Positions 1 to 4,628 of a stretch of 6,109 bases of DNA are shown piece after piece. Position 1 is the first letter of the stretch; each line of letters starts with the position of its first letter. The notes below the pieces were generated by a model. That model worked only from the letters and a program-made list of their open reading frames with translations, was not told where the DNA came from and made no database searches. The DNA comes from Candidatus Bathyarchaeota archaeon (GTDB lineage: Archaea > Thermoproteota > Bathyarchaeia > TCS64): positions 1 to 6,109 of the forward strand of contig DUKA01000098.1 in assembly GCA_013329615.1 (NCBI GenBank), in the 5' to 3' direction. A program made the position numbers and the translations under genes.

Positions 1-1
1 G

Positions 2-40
2 ATCGAGGGGCAGGACGCCATCAAGATTGTGCCGAAGTAG
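2..40 (+). CDS. C-terminal tail of an unidentified protein (partial, enters from the left)
   Basis: Reading from base 2 gives twelve codons (IEGQDAIKIVPK) and a TAG stop at 38-40, followed by an AT-rich tract, as expected for the end of a plus-strand gene. Too little is present to name a family. The other two plus frames are also open over this short stretch, so the frame choice rests on the stop lying just before non-coding-looking DNA. The gene converges on the minus-strand gene that ends at 94. Confidence 0.5.
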   Translation: MEGQDAIKIVPK

Positions 41-55
41 CCGGCACCACCCTCC

Positions 56-67
56 TTTTAAAAAAAA
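56..67. terminator. T4A8 tract between convergent genes, probable archaeal terminator
   Basis: TTTTAAAAAAAA lies in the gap between the plus-strand stop at 40 and the minus-strand stop at 94. On the minus strand it reads as eight consecutive T, 27 nt past the stop of the helical-protein gene. This fits the T-tract terminators used by archaeal RNA polymerase. On the plus strand it gives only four T, so termination in that direction would be weaker. There is no strong hairpin next to it. Confidence 0.5.
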
Positions 68-93
68 TCGTTATCTACGGTGGCAAGTCGGCG

Positions 94-651
94 CTACCCA
101 CTGAGCCCCTTCTCGTTGAGCTCACGCAGGTGCTCGATATGCGCCCCGCTCCTGAGTGGCAGCAGCGCCCCCATCTCGAAGGGAAACGCCACCGTGAACC
201 AGCGGTTCAACGTGTTTATGTAATTGAACCAGCTCCAGAGCAGGTCCTCGAGCTCCTCCTTCGTCTTTATGCCTGGGAAGGACTCCTCGATCTCCTTGGC
301 GAATCGCAGCACATTGGGCAGGTTTAGCCACGGCGCCGGGCATCGTGGCGGGTCGACGTCACCTACGAGCTTGGCGATGGGCATCGTGGCCGCGAGCCAG
401 ATCGCCTCGACCTGCTCAACCGTGAACCGCGGATCCTTCAACGCGGCGTTGACCGTCGGCTGGGCACACTTCCACCCCATCGCCGATGTGTCCCCGACGA
501 GGAACAGGAGGTTGCCGAGCACCTGCCCGTGCACCTCGGCGCCGCTCGGGAAGACGCCGCGGCGGCACATCTCGACCTCGACGGGCTCGTCCCAGAAGAT
601 GCGGTCGAGGTCGGCCTCAATCTCGTCCTTTACCTTGCGCCAGTCCCTCAT
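94..651 (-). CDS. Hypothetical, mostly helical protein; possible cucumopine-synthase-type C-terminal helical bundle encoded alone
   Basis: This is a 185-residue soluble protein with no signal peptide or membrane segment. It looks mainly helical: a charged N-terminal helix (1-20), a Gly-rich stretch with GQVLGNLLFLVGD (42-54), a Pro/Cys segment PPRCPAPWLNLPN (101-113), and an aromatic-rich helix with LLWSWFNYINTLNRWF (137-152). The ATG at 651 overlaps the TGA of the upstream gene (ATGA) and has a strong Shine-Dalgarno, GAGGAGGGG, 6 nt away, so the start is secure and translation is probably coupled. The partner upstream looks cyclophilin-fold. Cucumopine synthase-related proteins combine a cyclophilin-like N-terminal domain and a C-terminal helical bundle, so these two genes could be a split version. 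That assignment is inference from fold impression and order; no catalytic residue can be named. Otherwise treat it as hypothetical. Confidence 0.85.
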   Translation of the reverse strand: MRDWRKVKDEIEADLDRIFWDEPVEVEMCRRGVFPSGAEVHGQVLGNLLFLVGDTSAMGWKCAQPTVNAALKDPRFTVEQVEAIWLAATMPIAKLVGDVDPPRCPAPWLNLPNVLRFAKEIEESFPGIKTKEELEDLLWSWFNYINTLNRWFTVAFPFEMGALLPLRSGAHIEHLRELNEKGLSG

Positions 652-1109
652 TGCGTGCCCCTCCTCACGACTATCGTCATCGGTTTATGTACGAGCGCCT
701 GGGCGTCCCAGACGGCTTTCCCCGCCTTCGCGGCCTTCGCGAGGTCACTAGGAACAACCTGAGCAACGACGCTGCCACGTATCTGCAGGGGCTCCGTGCA
801 GGGGCCATAGTATAGGCTTAGGCCACCGAAGCCTCCCGTGACGGCGTAGACGACGCCGCCGAGAGGCACAGTGGTGTATAGGTACTTCTTTCGCCCGACG
901 CCCTGCCCTGACTTGACGGGGTGCCTAGGGGGGCGCGCCTCGGCGCTGAACTCCTGCCCGCTGCTGACGGGATGCCTGCACACCATCTTCACGGGCTCCA
1001 CGAGGTTCCCCCAGAGGGCCTCGCAGAGCTCCGGTTCGACGTCCTCCCAGAGATCTGCCCTGACGGATAAGCTGGTCGCCGGGAAATCGATGAATATGCT
1101 CCGGACCAT
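648..1109 (-). CDS. Probable cyclophilin-like fold protein (DUF3830 / cucumopine synthase N-terminal type)
   Basis: This is a 153-residue soluble protein. It starts with a beta strand (RSIFIDF), followed by SVRADLWEDVEPELCEALWGNL (16-36), which resembles the strand plus 'AP..c..l...LP' helix that opens small cyclophilin-like proteins such as DUF3830. Later segments YLYTTVPLGGVVYAV (76-90) and LSLYYGP (97-103) look like the 'G.i.Y' and 'l.i.YG' barrel strands of that fold, and the C terminus is MTIVVRR. The ATG at 1109 has no good Shine-Dalgarno but lies about 26 nt from a TTTAAA box, suggesting a leaderless mRNA. The gene overlaps the next one by 4 nt. A motif, RHPVxSGQ, occurs twice (45-52 and 62-69). 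Function is unknown: such proteins include cofactor-free opine-type synthases, but activity here is inference. Family call moderate, gene call strong. Confidence 0.85.
   Translation of the reverse strand: MVRSIFIDFPATSLSVRADLWEDVEPELCEALWGNLVEPVKMVCRHPVSSGQEFSAEARPPRHPVKSGQGVGRKKYLYTTVPLGGVVYAVTGGFGGLSLYYGPCTEPLQIRGSVVAQVVPSDLAKAAKAGKAVWDAQALVHKPMTIVVRRGTQ
658..666 (-). promoter_or_regulatory. Strong Shine-Dalgarno for the helical-protein gene, inside the upstream gene
   Basis: The minus strand reads GAGGAGGGG 6 nt before the ATG at 651. It lies within the last codons of the cyclophilin-like gene (residues RRGTQ). Together with the ATGA overlap it indicates translational coupling and fixes the start of the downstream gene. 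Confidence 0.75.
901..977 (-). repeat. Two imperfect 26-bp direct repeats encoding RHPVxSGQ
   Basis: Bases 901-926 and 952-977 match at 19 of 26 positions and are 51 bp apart, which is exactly 17 codons. On the minus strand they encode RHPVSSGQ and RHPVKSGQ within the cyclophilin-like protein. The mismatches cluster in the middle, while the flanks TGCCC and GACGGG-TGCCT are preserved. The spacing in whole codons suggests an in-frame duplication. Confidence 0.7.
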
Positions 1110-1132
1110 GCAGATACATCCCCCTTGGGGGG

Positions 1133-1138
1133 TTTAAA
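1133..1138 (-). promoter_or_regulatory. TATA box of the cyclophilin-like / helical-protein operon (leaderless type)
   Basis: TTTAAA is centred about 26 nt upstream of the ATG at 1109, the distance at which archaeal RNA polymerase would start at or next to the A of the start codon. There is no Shine-Dalgarno in front of that ATG, consistent with a leaderless transcript. Between the box and the start lies an inverted repeat, CCCCC-TT-GGGGG (1120-1131), and just upstream of the box lies the palindrome CCCATGGG (1145-1152). There is no clear T-tract terminator after the MscS gene, so read-through from upstream is also possible. Confidence 0.6.
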
Positions 1139-1168
1139 GAACCACCCATGGGGAAATCTCCTTGAGCC

Positions 1169-1981
1169 TTATGTACGCTTGGCGGCACGCTCCGCCCTAA
1201 GGTGGTCCCACCTGTCCACGACCATGTCATATAGCTCGGGCTGGTAGGTGTAGAGGAGTTTCGCCTCCCCTTTCGGTATGAATATCCTAACCTTGAAGCT
1301 CCGCAGCATCGGCTGGTTTCCCTCGAAGAGATATTCGGGACGCCTGAGCTGCATGCCTCCGTGACGCTTCACGAAGTCGTCAATCGCCGGACGTATGCAG
1401 AGTGCCTCTATCTCGTCGTTGCTAAGTTCGCTGTGGGTGATATTCATACTGAATGTGTACTTGATGAAGCCTTCGTGGGTGCAGTTGACTACTCGGCTGC
1501 TCATCACCTGCGTGTTTGGGAGGAGCAGCAGGTTGAAGCTCGGCGTGTAGAGCTTCGTGTAGTTTATCGAGATCTCCTCGACCTGCCCCTCCACGTCACC
1601 AATCTTCACGTAGTCCTTCACCCTGAAGGGGCGGCTCAGTATAACGTAGAAGCCCGCCGCGATGTTATTTATCGTCTGGCTGCTTCCGAAGCCCACTATA
1701 GCTCCGACAAGGGCAGAGCCACCGACGAAGAGGTCCGTCGGCAGTTGATAGACGGTGAATAGGATGCTCGTGCCCACGAGGATGGTGAGGACCCTTAAGA
1801 TGAGCCTGATGCTGTTCAGGCTGTGCTCGTCGAGCTCGAGTTGGGCGCCGACCCTGTTCAGGTAGCGGCTTATGAGCTTGTAGACGATCGCAATGGCTAG
1901 TAGGGTTATTCCACCTTCTAAGAGAGCTATCGTCTCGGGGGAGAGCCCATTGAGAAAGGCGAGGGGATCGAAGGAGACCAT
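1169..1981 (-). CDS. Small-conductance mechanosensitive channel, MscS family
   Basis: This 270-residue membrane channel would open under membrane tension to release solutes during hypo-osmotic shock. Membrane segments lie at about 18-38 and 60-80, and the pore-lining TM3 at about 84-115. The MscS signature follows: Gly/Ala-rich SALVGAIVGFGSSQ, then NNIAAGFYVILSRPFRVKDYVKIG with the RPF turn at 117-119, and the beta domain (G-x-V-E-E-I, then LLLLPN around 151-156). The length is close to the minimal three-helix E. coli MscS (286 residues); there are no extra N-terminal helices or C-terminal nucleotide-binding domain. The ATG at 1981 is preceded by GGGAG at 4 nt. The antiporter stop lies only 9 nt upstream, so the two form an operon. 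The last ~20 residues are charged (RWDHLRAERAAKRT). The family call is firm; ion selectivity cannot be read. Confidence 0.95.
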   Translation of the reverse strand: MVSFDPLAFLNGLSPETIALLEGGITLLAIAIVYKLISRYLNRVGAQLELDEHSLNSIRLILRVLTILVGTSILFTVYQLPTDLFVGGSALVGAIVGFGSSQTINNIAAGFYVILSRPFRVKDYVKIGDVEGQVEEISINYTKLYTPSFNLLLLPNTQVMSSRVVNCTHEGFIKYTFSMNITHSELSNDEIEALCIRPAIDDFVKRHGGMQLRRPEYLFEGNQPMLRSFKVRIFIPKGEAKLLYTYQPELYDMVVDRWDHLRAERAAKRT

Positions 1982-1985
1982 CTAT

Positions 1986-1990
1986 CTCCC
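1986..1990 (-). promoter_or_regulatory. Shine-Dalgarno of the MscS gene in the 9-nt intergenic gap
   Basis: GGGAG lies directly after the TAA stop of the antiporter gene and 4 nt before the MscS ATG. It supports the chosen MscS start and tight co-translation of the two genes from one mRNA. Confidence 0.6.
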
Positions 1991-3268
1991 TTAGTGTTGA
2001 TCCGTTTTAGACGTTTCCCCGAGGGGAGTGGTTCCCTTGCGCATGTAGTCGGGGAGGACGCATGTAGGGTCGTTTACGTAACTCTTCTTCAGGAGCAGTG
2101 GGGGCAGCATCGTGGTTATGAATATGACGACGACGAGTGCGACATAGACCTCGGCTGTGATTATACCGTAGGTCACACCCATGCTAGAGATGACGAGGCC
2201 GATCTCACCTCTGCTTATCATCCCGTAGCCCACGCGCATCCCCTTCTCCTTGTCCTTCAGGAACCACTGCGCGGGTATCCCGCAGCCGTAGAGCTTGCTG
2301 ACTATGGCGACGATGCCAAGGACGCCGACGAGCAGGAAGTTGCCCGTGAGCATCGCGGAGGGGTTGACCTGAGCCCCCGCCATTATGAAGAAGAGAGGGA
2401 CGAAGAGGACGGCGAGGTGCTCGGTGAACTCTGATACCTCGTCGTGGAACCGGCTCCCGGCGATCGCCATGCCGGCCATGAAGGCGCCGACCAGAGGGCT
2501 AAGCCCAACCAAACCCGAGAGCCCGGCGAAACCGAAACAGATCAGCAACGACGCCAGAGGCACAATGTTCTGCTTTATTGGGTCGAGATTTTCGAGGCGG
2601 TTCATGTACTCGGCGAACCAAGGCACGACGCGGCTGCTGAAGGCGGTGAAGACGAACCAGATGATCAACGTCATAGCTATCGAGCGCAGCATCGACGAGA
2701 ACCTGAGGTTGACGGGGTCGGAGACGATGCTAAGTATGACGGAGGCTATGCTAAGCGCAAGGACATCGTCTATGACCGCTGCGCCTATGATGAGCTTCGC
2801 CTCGGGTGAACCGAGCTGCTGGAACTCACCGAGGCACTTGAGGCTTATTGCGATGCTAGTCGCCGACAGGGCCCCGCCGATGACCATCCCCACGAGCCAG
2901 TCGTAACCGAGCAGAGTTGAGGCAACGAGCCCCATGGCGAAGGGTATAATGACACCCGCAGCCGCGACAGCTAGGCTCGCGACCCCACTCTTCATCAGTT
3001 CGCTGAACTTCATATGTAGTCCAGCCTGGAATAGTAGGAGCACGGCGCCGATCTCGCTGAAGATGAGGATCAGGTCACTGTACTCGATGAAGGGGGCGTC
3101 ACCGATTATTACGCCGCCTAATAAGTGGGGGCCCATGAGCACCCCTGCGAACAGTGGGCCGAGGATGCGTGGAAGCCCCAACTTCGCGCCCACGGTGGAT
3201 GTAAGCTCGGCAATTATGATGAGCACGCATATGTCGACGACTGCCTTGAATAGATCTGCCTGCTCCAA
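1991..3268 (-). CDS. Cation:proton antiporter, CPA2 family (NapA-like, no RCK domain)
   Basis: This 425-residue polytopic protein (about 12-13 hydrophobic segments) would exchange Na+ or K+ for H+. It carries CPA2 landmarks: KLGLPRILGPLFAGVLMGP (29-47), a Ser/Thr-rich unwound helix GALSATSIAISLKCLG (132-147), the acidic pair in AAVIDDVLAL (Asp167-Asp168), GLVGLSPLVGAFMAGMAIAG (252-271), and SRGEIGLVISSMG (352-364). The Asp-Asp pair is the ion-binding motif of electrogenic NapA/NhaA-type Na+/H+ antiporters, whereas Kef-type K+ systems have Asn-Asp or Gln-Asp. The protein ends about 35 residues after the last helix, with no RCK/TrkA-N domain, unlike KefB/KefC. The TTG start follows GAGGGTGG by 7 nt, and an in-frame TGA lies two codons upstream, so there is almost no other choice. 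It is the first gene of an operon with MscS. Substrate ion is inference. Confidence 0.93.
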   Translation of the reverse strand: MEQADLFKAVVDICVLIIIAELTSTVGAKLGLPRILGPLFAGVLMGPHLLGGVIIGDAPFIEYSDLILIFSEIGAVLLLFQAGLHMKFSELMKSGVASLAVAAAGVIIPFAMGLVASTLLGYDWLVGMVIGGALSATSIAISLKCLGEFQQLGSPEAKLIIGAAVIDDVLALSIASVILSIVSDPVNLRFSSMLRSIAMTLIIWFVFTAFSSRVVPWFAEYMNRLENLDPIKQNIVPLASLLICFGFAGLSGLVGLSPLVGAFMAGMAIAGSRFHDEVSEFTEHLAVLFVPLFFIMAGAQVNPSAMLTGNFLLVGVLGIVAIVSKLYGCGIPAQWFLKDKEKGMRVGYGMISRGEIGLVISSMGVTYGIITAEVYVALVVVIFITTMLPPLLLKKSYVNDPTCVLPDYMRKGTTPLGETSKTDQH

Positions 3269-3275
3269 ACTTCAG

Positions 3276-3283
3276 CCACCCTC
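3276..3283 (-). promoter_or_regulatory. Shine-Dalgarno that fixes the TTG start of the antiporter
   Basis: The minus strand reads GAGGGTGG 7 nt before the TTG at 3268. An in-frame TGA (3272-3274) precludes any longer protein, and the first hydrophobic segment begins about 10 residues after the TTG, so the rare TTG start is the best choice. Confidence 0.7.
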
Positions 3284-3304
3284 AGTGAAGTTACCAAGGG
3301 GTGC

Positions 3305-3311
3305 TTATTTA
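3305..3311 (-). promoter_or_regulatory. Probable TATA box of the antiporter-MscS operon
   Basis: The minus strand reads TAAATAA, about 40 nt before the TTG start. Initiation about 25 nt downstream would fall near 3282-3285, giving a very short leader that still includes much of the GAGGGTGG Shine-Dalgarno. A second AT-rich candidate, ATTAAAGT, lies about 15 nt further upstream and would give a longer leader. The box is overlapped by the first of the phased octamers described for 3309-3406, a position suited to repression. Confidence 0.4.
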
Positions 3312-3406
3312 GGTTACTTTACTTTAATCAAGCTCATTTTTAGTTAATTTAGGCAATATTAATTAGGATTTATCAAAAATAGGCAAACTTGCCTTAACTT
3401 GCCTTA
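3309..3406. repeat. Five related octamers in strict 10-bp register: putative operator cluster
   Basis: TTAGGTTA (3309-3316), TTAGGCAA (3349-3356) and ATAGGCAA (3379-3386) run forward; TTGCCTTA (3389-3396 and 3399-3406) is the reverse complement of TAAGGCAA. All five begin at positions ending in 9, so they lie 40, 30, 10 and 10 bp apart, on one face of the helix. The third and fourth form an inverted repeat, AGGCAA-AC-TTGCCT, and the fourth and fifth a perfect 10-bp tandem repeat, ACTTGCCTTA (3387-3406). The cluster lies between two divergent promoters and overlaps the antiporter TATA box. The regulator is unknown; the TTAGG half-site recalls DtxR/MntR-type metal-regulator boxes, but that is only a resemblance. 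A TTAGGATT at 3363 is out of register. Confidence 0.65.
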
Positions 3407-3503
3407 AAATAACACGGGTTCATCAAACAGCTGAAAAAGAGTGCCGAGGAAACGAAAAACGCCGAATAATAACTATACCCGAGGCGCGCACGCCGACTGC
3501 AGC

Positions 3504-3515
3504 TTAATTTATTAT
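3504..3515 (+). promoter_or_regulatory. TATA-like box of the cation exchanger gene
   Basis: TTAATTTATTAT is the only A/T-only stretch close to the exchanger start. Initiation about 25 nt downstream would fall near 3535-3540, leaving a leader of about 15-20 nt that contains the GAGGGGGAG Shine-Dalgarno. Its place inside the longer open frame from 3441 is a main reason to reject that longer start. Confidence 0.5.
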
Positions 3516-3542
3516 CCACCGTTCAGAAAACTATGTAGTTCT

Positions 3543-3551
3543 GAGGGGGAG
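3543..3551 (+). promoter_or_regulatory. Shine-Dalgarno that fixes the GTG start of the exchanger
   Basis: GAGGGGGAG precedes the GTG at 3555; the GAGG core is 8 nt away. No comparable site precedes the upstream in-frame GTG at 3441. Confidence 0.65.
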
Positions 3552-3554
3552 ACC

Positions 3555-4538
3555 GTGTTCGAGGGCTTGGCCATCAACGTGCTGATACTGGTCGCCTCAC
3601 TCCTCGCCCTTAGCCGTGCGAGCCACTTCGCGATAACAAACAGCGTCCACCTATCGGACGCGGCGGGCTACAGCAAGACCACCATCGGGTTCCTGCTCGT
3701 CGCCTTCGCCACCTCCCTGCCTGAGCTGCTTGTCTCCGTCTTCGCCGCCCTGGGCGCTGGCGCGGGCGGCGTCGCCATAGGAAACGTACTCGGCTCAAAC
3801 ATAGTAAACATCTGCCTAATCCTCGGCATATGCATCCTCATATACAGCAGAAGCAACCGGATCGATCTATCCTTCCCGCTGGGAATGGTGCAGGAGGAGC
3901 TAGGCAGCCTCTACATGGGCCTCTTCGTCGCCTCCGTTATACCCCTCCTCCTCATGTACATTAGGGAAGGCGGCAGGATAGTAGGCGCTATACTCATGCT
4001 AGCGTTCATCTACAACACTATTAGGCTCTCAAAGGAGAGAGTGGAGCTGGGAGAGGAGTCCACGGGCGAACATCGCGGAAAGCTCCACCAGTACCTCATT
4101 TACACGTTCATAGGCATCGCGGGGGTCGTCGTCTGCAGCTACTTCCTCATCGACTCCGCCTCGTATGTCGCCTTGAGCATAGGTGTGCCGGGCGTAGTCA
4201 TCGGCTCGACCATCGTTGCCTTTGGCACAAGCGTACCTGAGCTTGCGACGAGCCTTGACGCCACGCGGGAGGGGCACATAGAGCTCGCCTTCGGAAATAT
4301 AGTGGGCAGCGTCTTCGTCAACCTCACACTCATCCTCGGCTTCACACTACTCACATCGCCACTGCCGGTGAGCATCATCGCCTTCAACGACCTCGCAATA
4401 TTCTCGTTGATAGCGAACGTCATGCTCTGGTACTTCCTGTCGAGCTCTAGGTTGACGTGGAGGGAGGGCGTCATGCTCCTCGTCCTCTACGGAGTCTTCC
4501 TAGTCATCACATTCGGCGGCGTGGTGGCGGGCGTCTGA
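3555..4538 (+). CDS. Sodium/calcium-exchanger family (CaCA) cation antiporter
   Basis: This 327-residue membrane protein, with about 10 hydrophobic helices, would exchange Ca2+ (or another cation) for Na+ or H+. Two inverted alpha-repeats are visible. The first, TTIGFLLVAFATSLPELLVS (42-61) followed by AIGNVLGSNIVN, holds Glu57 and Asn82. The second, STIVAFGTSVPELATSLDAT followed by AFGNIVGSVFVN, holds Glu229. A charged loop with KERVELGEESTGEHRGK divides the halves. In the second repeat the usual GSN/GSD residue is Val253, so one expected ligand is absent. The GTG start is chosen for the Shine-Dalgarno and TATA box just upstream and because the first helix starts about 5 residues in, as in homologues; the frame is open back to GTG 3441, which would give 365 residues with a hydrophilic tail. 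Family call firm; the ion is not determined. Confidence 0.93.
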   Translation: MFEGLAINVLILVASLLALSRASHFAITNSVHLSDAAGYSKTTIGFLLVAFATSLPELLVSVFAALGAGAGGVAIGNVLGSNIVNICLILGICILIYSRSNRIDLSFPLGMVQEELGSLYMGLFVASVIPLLLMYIREGGRIVGAILMLAFIYNTIRLSKERVELGEESTGEHRGKLHQYLIYTFIGIAGVVVCSYFLIDSASYVALSIGVPGVVIGSTIVAFGTSVPELATSLDATREGHIELAFGNIVGSVFVNLTLILGFTLLTSPLPVSIIAFNDLAIFSLIANVMLWYFLSSSRLTWREGVMLLVLYGVFLVITFGGVVAGV

Positions 4539-4559
4539 GGCATCTACTATTGAGCCCCC

Positions 4560-4588
4560 CATAGACCACAATAGATATCAATAGATAA
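4560..4588 (+). repeat. 10-bp tandem repeat (CAATAGATA) upstream of the NfeD-SPFH promoter
   Basis: CAATAGATAT (4569-4578) and CAATAGATAA (4579-4588) are adjacent and differ at one base. The core ATAGA also occurs at 4561-4565, so three cores sit exactly 10 bp apart. The end of the array is 13 bp from the TATA box at 4602, where archaeal activators often bind. CTATTG, the reverse complement of CAATAG, appears at 4547-4552. Confidence 0.5.
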
Positions 4589-4601
4589 CCCTTGATAAGC
4601 C

Positions 4602-4607
4602 TATATA
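4602..4607 (+). promoter_or_regulatory. TATA box of the NfeD-SPFH operon (leaderless type)
   Basis: TATATA is centred about 24-25 nt before the ATG at 4629, so transcription would begin at or beside that ATG. No Shine-Dalgarno precedes it (the sequence is TTACAATTCATTAA). This is the pattern of archaeal leaderless genes, and it supports ATG 4629 over the in-frame ATGs at 4635 and 4644. Confidence 0.65.
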
Positions 4608-4628
4608 CATCCCTTTACAATTCATTAA

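Larger units (their letters stand above)
3269..3554. other. Divergent AT-rich intergenic region, 286 nt without a gene
   Basis: This stretch separates the minus-strand antiporter operon from the plus-strand exchanger gene. It holds the antiporter Shine-Dalgarno and TATA box, the phased octamer cluster (3309-3406), and the exchanger TATA box and Shine-Dalgarno (3504-3551). Between 3407 and 3503 I see no gene, only a small inverted repeat, GGCG-CGCA-CGCC, at about 3483-3494. The exchanger frame stays open back to 3441, but the translated extension is hydrophilic and contains the promoter, so it is probably not protein. No tRNA or box C/D RNA was recognised. Confidence 0.6.

Noticed and set aside
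224..751. Plus-strand open frame of 175 codons across the helical-protein gene
   Set aside because: It is Ser/Arg-rich, low-complexity antisense translation of a GC-rich gene, crosses a gene boundary and has no family features. The minus-strand genes there have coherent starts, overlap and Shine-Dalgarno.
1117..1119. Alternative ATG upstream of the cyclophilin-like gene
   Set aside because: It is not in frame with the gene; ATG 1109 is the right distance from the TATA box.
2385..2906. Plus-strand open frame of 173 codons inside the antiporter
   Set aside because: It is antisense to strongly conserved antiporter motifs and has no recognisable domain or start signal.
3363..3370. TTAGGATT as a sixth member of the phased octamer set
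   Set aside because: It is out of register by about 4 bp and diverges in the last three bases, so it was left out of the cluster.
3387..3406. 10-bp tandem repeat considered as part of a CRISPR array
   Set aside because: The units are too short, are adjacent without spacers, and belong to the phased operator-like set.
3411..3435. TTTGATGA on the minus strand considered as box C of a C/D guide RNA
   Set aside because: The box C match is imperfect and no CUGA box D is found at a suitable distance downstream.
3441..3554. Longer N-terminus of the cation exchanger from GTG 3441 (38 extra residues)
   Set aside because: The extension is hydrophilic and unlike the family's N-terminus, has no good Shine-Dalgarno, and contains the TATA-like box at 3504-3515. 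GTG 3555 has a strong Shine-Dalgarno and starts just before the first helix.
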